From: Bacteroidales bacterium | GTDB lineage: Bacteria > Bacteroidota > Bacteroidia > Bacteroidales > F082 | Direction: 5' to 3' | Length of the DNA stretch: 64,000 bases | Assembly: GCA_015493525.1 (NCBI GenBank) | Contig: WGCY01000053.1 | Span: 186,001-250,000, forward strand | In this document: positions 61,023 to 64,000 of the stretch, piece after piece | Layout: each line of letters starts with the position of its first letter | How positions within the stretch are numbered: position 1 is the stretch's first letter | Notes under the pieces: model-generated | Databases searched by the model: none | What the model saw: the letters and a program-made list of their open reading frames with translations, nothing else | What the model was told of the DNA's origin: nothing | Position numbers and translations under genes: made by a program

Positions 61023-61847
61023 ATGAAAAGACAAGTACAGCAAATGAAAAAACTCAGGTTCTCCGGTACACTTATTCTGATACTGCTGCTTTTGGCAGGG
61101 CAACTCATGGCATCGGACATCCCGCCAAGGCCCAATCCGCCACGACTTGTGAACGATTTTGCCGGCGTACTCACCCCACAGCAGCGGCAAAGCCTCGAAT
61201 ATAATTTACGTTACCTGAACGACTCTACTTCCAACCAGATTGTTGTGGTTACGGTAAAATCGCTCAACGGCATGTCGCCCGATATGTTTGCCACCGAGTT
61301 AGGGCAACAGTGGCATGTGGGGCAAAAGAAATTTGATAACGGCATTGTCGTTCTGGTAAAGCCCAAATACGGCAACAGCCGCGGGCAGGCCTTTATTGCC
61401 ACGGGTTACGGGCTGGAATCGGTCATCCCCGATGCCACGGCCAAGAAAATTGTTGAATACGAGATGATTCCCAGCTTTAAACGGGGCGATTATTACGATG
61501 GCATCCGGAAAGCCACGGCCACCCTGATGAAACTCTCTTCGGGAGAAATCAGTGCCAAAGGATACAACAAGGCACATGAAAATTCACCATTGACAGTCTT
61601 TCTTCCATTTGTCATCTTCCTGCTCATTTTCCTGCTCATTCGCGTGAGCAACGCCCGCTCCTACAGCCTGGGAAAAGGAACTTCGTTTTGGACAGCTTTT
61701 ATGCTGGGCAGCATGTTGGGCGGCAGTTCACACTCGGGAAGCTGGCATGACTTCTCCGGCGGAGGCTCCGGAGGCGGTTTCGGAGGAGGCTTTGGCGGCT
61801 TCGGTGGCGGCAGTTTCGGCGGCGGCGGTGCCGGGGGAAGCTGGTAA
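61023..61847 (+). CDS. TPM-domain membrane protein (YgcG-like) with glycine-rich tail
   Basis: 274 residues (ATG 61023; 61044 is an alternative that gives a neater signal peptide, TLILILLLLAGQLMA). The TPM domain (about 40-160) has LVNDFAGVLTPQQRQSLEYN, SNQIVVVTVKSLNGMSPDMF and GQAFIATGYGLESVIPDATA. One helix near residue 195 (PFVIFLLIFLLIRV) is followed by a Ser/Gly-rich tail ending GGGAGGSW. Secreted or periplasmic face. Last gene of the lemA-TPM operon. Confidence 0.9.
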   Translation: MKRQVQQMKKLRFSGTLILILLLLAGQLMASDIPPRPNPPRLVNDFAGVLTPQQRQSLEYNLRYLNDSTSNQIVVVTVKSLNGMSPDMFATELGQQWHVGQKKFDNGIVVLVKPKYGNSRGQAFIATGYGLESVIPDATAKKIVEYEMIPSFKRGDYYDGIRKATATLMKLSSGEISAKGYNKAHENSPLTVFLPFVIFLLIFLLIRVSNARSYSLGKGTSFWTAFMLGSMLGGSSHSGSWHDFSGGGSGGGFGGGFGGFGGGSFGGGGAGGSW

Positions 61848-61853
61848 TAAGTT

Positions 61854-61907
61854 AAAAGACAAAAGGGAAAAGACAAAAGGAAAAAGGAAAAAGACAAAAG
61901 ACAAAAG
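61854..61907. repeat. Low-complexity AAAGACAAAAGG-type repeat
   Basis: Short A-rich units (AAAGACAAAAGG and AAAAAGGAAAAAG) repeat just downstream of the TPM stop codon. Unit boundaries are irregular, so slippage is more likely than a designed array. Confidence 0.7.
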
Positions 61908-61965
61908 TGTCAATGTGTTGATGCCTGAATAGCGTTGACCGTTTTTACTTACTCTTCCGCTCTTT

Positions 61966-62067
61966 CGGATTCCTGTCTGCCTTCGGCTGATGTAATCCGG
62001 AAGTTACCGGGATGGGGGATTTAAAATCCCCAGGCTTAAAAATCCTCCCGATTGCAAATCGGGAGGA
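61966..62067. repeat. Cluster of short inverted repeats between the TPM and thrS genes
   Basis: Three inverted repeats in about 100 bp: CGGATT/AATCCG (61966-61971 and 61994-61999), GGGGATTT-a-AAATCCCC (62015-62031) and TCCTCCCGATT-gca-AATCGGGAGGA (62043-62067). They resemble the intergenic palindromes seen after cysH. No gene is supported between 61848 and 62221. Confidence 0.65.
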
Positions 62068-62160
62068 GCAAGATATTGGGAGAAATATAACACTGTCTCA
62101 AGGAGCCACCTGGGCCCCGATATTTCGAATAAATTTTTCTTAAATTAACACGCTTATCTC

Positions 62161-62190
62161 TTGAGTGTTAAGATAAAGTTTCTATCTTTG
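62161..62190 (+). promoter_or_regulatory. Bacteroidota promoter for thrS (TTG-N19-TATCTTTG)
   Basis: TTG at 62161-62163 and TATCTTTG at 62183-62190 with 19 bp between. The leader to the ATG at 62222 is about 25 nt. Confidence 0.72.
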
Positions 62191-62221
62191 CAGCCAATTT
62201 TTTTGAAAGGGATTCAGTAAA

Positions 62222-64000
62222 ATGATAAATATAACATTACCAGATGGTTCTGTAAAGCAGGTTGCCCGTGGAAATACGGCTCTGGATGTGGCACGCGAAA
62301 TAAGCGAAGGACTTGCCCGCAACGTATTGGCAGCCAGAGTAAACGGAAAAGTTGTAAATGCCACGGCCCCCCTTATGGAAGATGCCGGTTTGCAATTGCT
62401 GACATGGAACGACCCGGAGGGGAAAGCCACTATGTGGCACTCGTCGGCACACCTCATGGCAGAAGCCATAGAACTGCTTTATCCCGGCGTGAAATTCGGT
62501 ATTGGCCCTGACATTGAAAATGGCTTTTATTACGACATCGATTTTGGTGATTATGACATCTCCGAAAAGGACTTTCCAAAAATTGAAAAGAAAATGCTGG
62601 AACTCGCCCGCGAGAAACAGCAATTTGTCCGTAAAGAAGTTTCCAAAGCCGATGCACTGGACTATTTCACAAAGAAAGGCGATGAATATAAGCTGGAACT
62701 GATTCAGGATCTGGAAGACGGCGAAATCACCTTTTACGAAAGTGGCCGGTTTACCGATCTCTGTCGCGGGCCACATATTCCCGACACCGGATTTATCAAG
62801 GCGGTAAAGCTCACAAAAGTAGCCGGAGCCTACTGGCGTGGCGATGAAACCCGTAAACAGCTTACCCGTATTTACGGCATCACCTTCCCCAAGAAAAAAG
62901 AGCTGACCGCCTACCTCGAAATGCTGGAAGAAGCCAAAAAACGCGACCACCGTGTCCTCGGCAAACAACTGGAGCTTTTCACGTTCTCACAAAATGTGGG
63001 CCTGGGCCTCCCGTTATGGCTTCCCAAAGGGGCACAGCTGAGGGAGCTGCTGGAACAATACCTGAAAAAAGTCCAGCGTGCCGCCGGTTACCAGCCGGTT
63101 ATCACGCCCCATATTGGCAACGTAAACCTTTACAAAACCTCCGGGCACTATCAGAAATACGGCGAGGAGTCGTTTAAGACCATTAAAACACCGGTGAAAG
63201 GAGAAGAGTTTTTCCTGAAGCCCATGAACTGCCCGCACCATTGCGAAATTTACAAGTCAAGCCCACACTCTTACAAAGAGCTGCCCCTTCGTTATGCCGA
63301 ATTCGGAACCGTATACCGCTACGAGCAAAGCGGTGAGTTGCACGGGCTGACGCGTGTGAGGGGATTTACACAGGATGATGCCCATATTTTTTGTACTCCC
63401 GACCAGATAAAAAGTGAATTTAACGGCGTTATCGACATTATTGAAAAAATATTCACCGCACTGGATTTCAAGGATGTGATTATTCAGATTTCGCTGCGCG
63501 ATCCTGACCATCCGGAGAAATATATCGGCTCGGACGAAAACTGGAAAAAAGCGGAAAATGCCATTACCGAAGTGGCCGAAGAACGCCATCTCAATACTGT
63601 TGTGGAATATGGGGAAGCAGCCTTTTACGGCCCTAAAATGGACTTTATCGTACGCGATGCCCTGGGCCGCAAGTGGCAGCTGGGAACCATTCAGGTGGAT
63701 TACAACCTTCCCGAGCGGTTCGATTTGACTTATGTGGGTGCCGACAACGAAAAACATCGTCCGGTGATGATTCACAGGGCACCTTTTGGCTCTATGGAGC
63801 GGTTTGTGGCCGTGCTGATTGAGCATTGTGCCGGTAATTTTCCGCTGTGGCTGACACCTGTACAGGCAATTATTCTGCCCATTAGCGAAAAATATACGGC
63901 ATACGCCAAAAAAGTATTAAATTTGCTGACGAATTTGGATGTGCGTGCCGAGCTGGATGACCGGAACGAAAAAACCGGAAGAAAGATCAGAGATGCAGAA
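62222..64000 (+). CDS. thrS: Threonyl-tRNA synthetase, N-terminal 593 codons (gene continues past the window)
   Basis: A class II synthetase that charges tRNA-Thr. The N-terminal TGS domain starts [20 protein letters not shown]. The editing domain carries [16 protein letters not shown] and the [10 protein letters not shown] Zn/His region. The catalytic core has [14 protein letters not shown] (zinc ligands) and motif 2 [20 protein letters not shown], with [15 protein letters not shown] next. The reading frame stays open to the right edge; typical length is about 640-650, so roughly 50 residues are missing from view. Confidence 0.96.
   Translation, partial: MINITLPDGSVKQVARGNTALDVAREISEGLARNVLAARVNGKVVNATAPLMEDAGLQLLTWNDPEGKATMWHSSAHLMAEAIELLYPGVKFGIGPDIENGFYYDIDFGDYDISEKDFPKIEKKMLELAREKQQFVRKEVSKADALDYFTKKGDEYKLELIQDLEDGEITFYESGRFTDLCRGPHIPDTGFIKAVKLTKVAGAYWRGDETRKQLTRIYGITFPKKKELTAYLEMLEEAKKRDHRVLGKQLELFTFSQNVGLGLPLWLPKGAQLRELLEQYLKKVQRAAGYQPVITPHIGNVNLYKTSGHYQKYGEESFKTIKTPVKGEEFFLKPMNCPHHCEIYKSSPHSYKELPLRYAEFGTVYRYEQSGELHGLTRVRGFTQDDAHIFCTPDQIKSEFNGVIDIIEKIFTALDFKDVIIQISLRDPDHPEKYIGSDENWKKAENAITEVAEERHLNTVVEYGEAAFYGPKMDFIVRDALGRKWQLGTIQVDYNLPERFDLTYVGADNEKHRPVMIHRAPFGSMERFVAVLIEHCAGNFPLWLTPVQAIILPISEKYTAYAKKVLNLLTNLDVRAELDDRNEKTGRKIRDAE

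Noticed and set aside
61854-61907. CRISPR-like array
   Set aside because: Repeat units are irregular, purine-rich and without unique spacers; no cas gene nearby.

Overview
The window looks like a chromosomal segment of a Bacteroidota bacterium, probably a Bacteroidales- or Marinilabiliales-type anaerobe. Evidence: Bacteroidota promoters recur (TTG/TTTG, about 19-23 bp, then TAnnTTTG). Recognisable Shine-Dalgarno sites are scarce, and several genes start on GTG or TTG. Gene families include a Porin_10-type barrel, paired FKBP lipoproteins beside a DHH phosphoesterase, LemA/TPM and tandem rhomboids. A 2-oxoacid:ferredoxin oxidoreductase, a flavodiiron protein and a divergent thioredoxin system fit anaerobic or microaerobic life.

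Layout. 1-10.3 kb: end of gcvT, comB, rarA (-), argS, then a + strand run of a small membrane protein, mutL, two rhomboids, an endonuclease/exonuclease/phosphatase-fold membrane protein and a small membrane protein. 10.3-11.4 kb: an MFS transporter that seems to lack two helices. 11.4-16.9 kb: a five-gene secreted cluster with two paralogous subunits, a third small subunit, a two-domain periplasmic chaperone-like protein and a 909-residue usher-like outer-membrane barrel. This is the most interesting system here. 16.9-20.5 kb: two FKBP lipoproteins, a DHH phosphoesterase, ndk and an XRE regulator with an apparent self-operator. 20.5-21.3 kb: an AT-rich gene-free stretch. 21.3-30.5 kb (- strand): ABC permease, upp, GNAT-like protein, polysaccharide deacetylase, secreted unknown, flavodiiron protein, parC. 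30.8-32.1 kb: gdhA.

32.6-34.0 kb: atypical thioredoxin plus a thioredoxin reductase without the usual NADPH arginines. 34-39.6 kb: DUF819 protein, korDABC, MFS symporter. 39.6-46.1 kb: porin, aroC, membrane unknown, MFS transporter, lpdA. 46.2-50.9 kb: Memo-like lipoprotein, HD phosphohydrolase, ParDE toxin-antitoxin, ComEC. 51.0-51.55 kb: tRNA-Asp followed by a GIY-YIG gene, then a decayed second copy of both carrying palindromic replacements. 51.5-64 kb: DUF4143 ATPase, YhiN-like flavoprotein, RRM protein, membrane unknown, APS reductase, MATE transporter, htpG, lemA-TPM-TPM operon and the 5' part of thrS.

Most of the window is housekeeping. The parts that are hard to explain from known neighbours are the usher-like cluster, the tRNA-Asp/GIY-YIG duplication, the thioredoxin pair, the endonuclease-less MutL, a clamp-binding-like tail on ParC, and a 143-bp symmetric element between comB and rarA. 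All calls come from reading the sequence; no database search was run.
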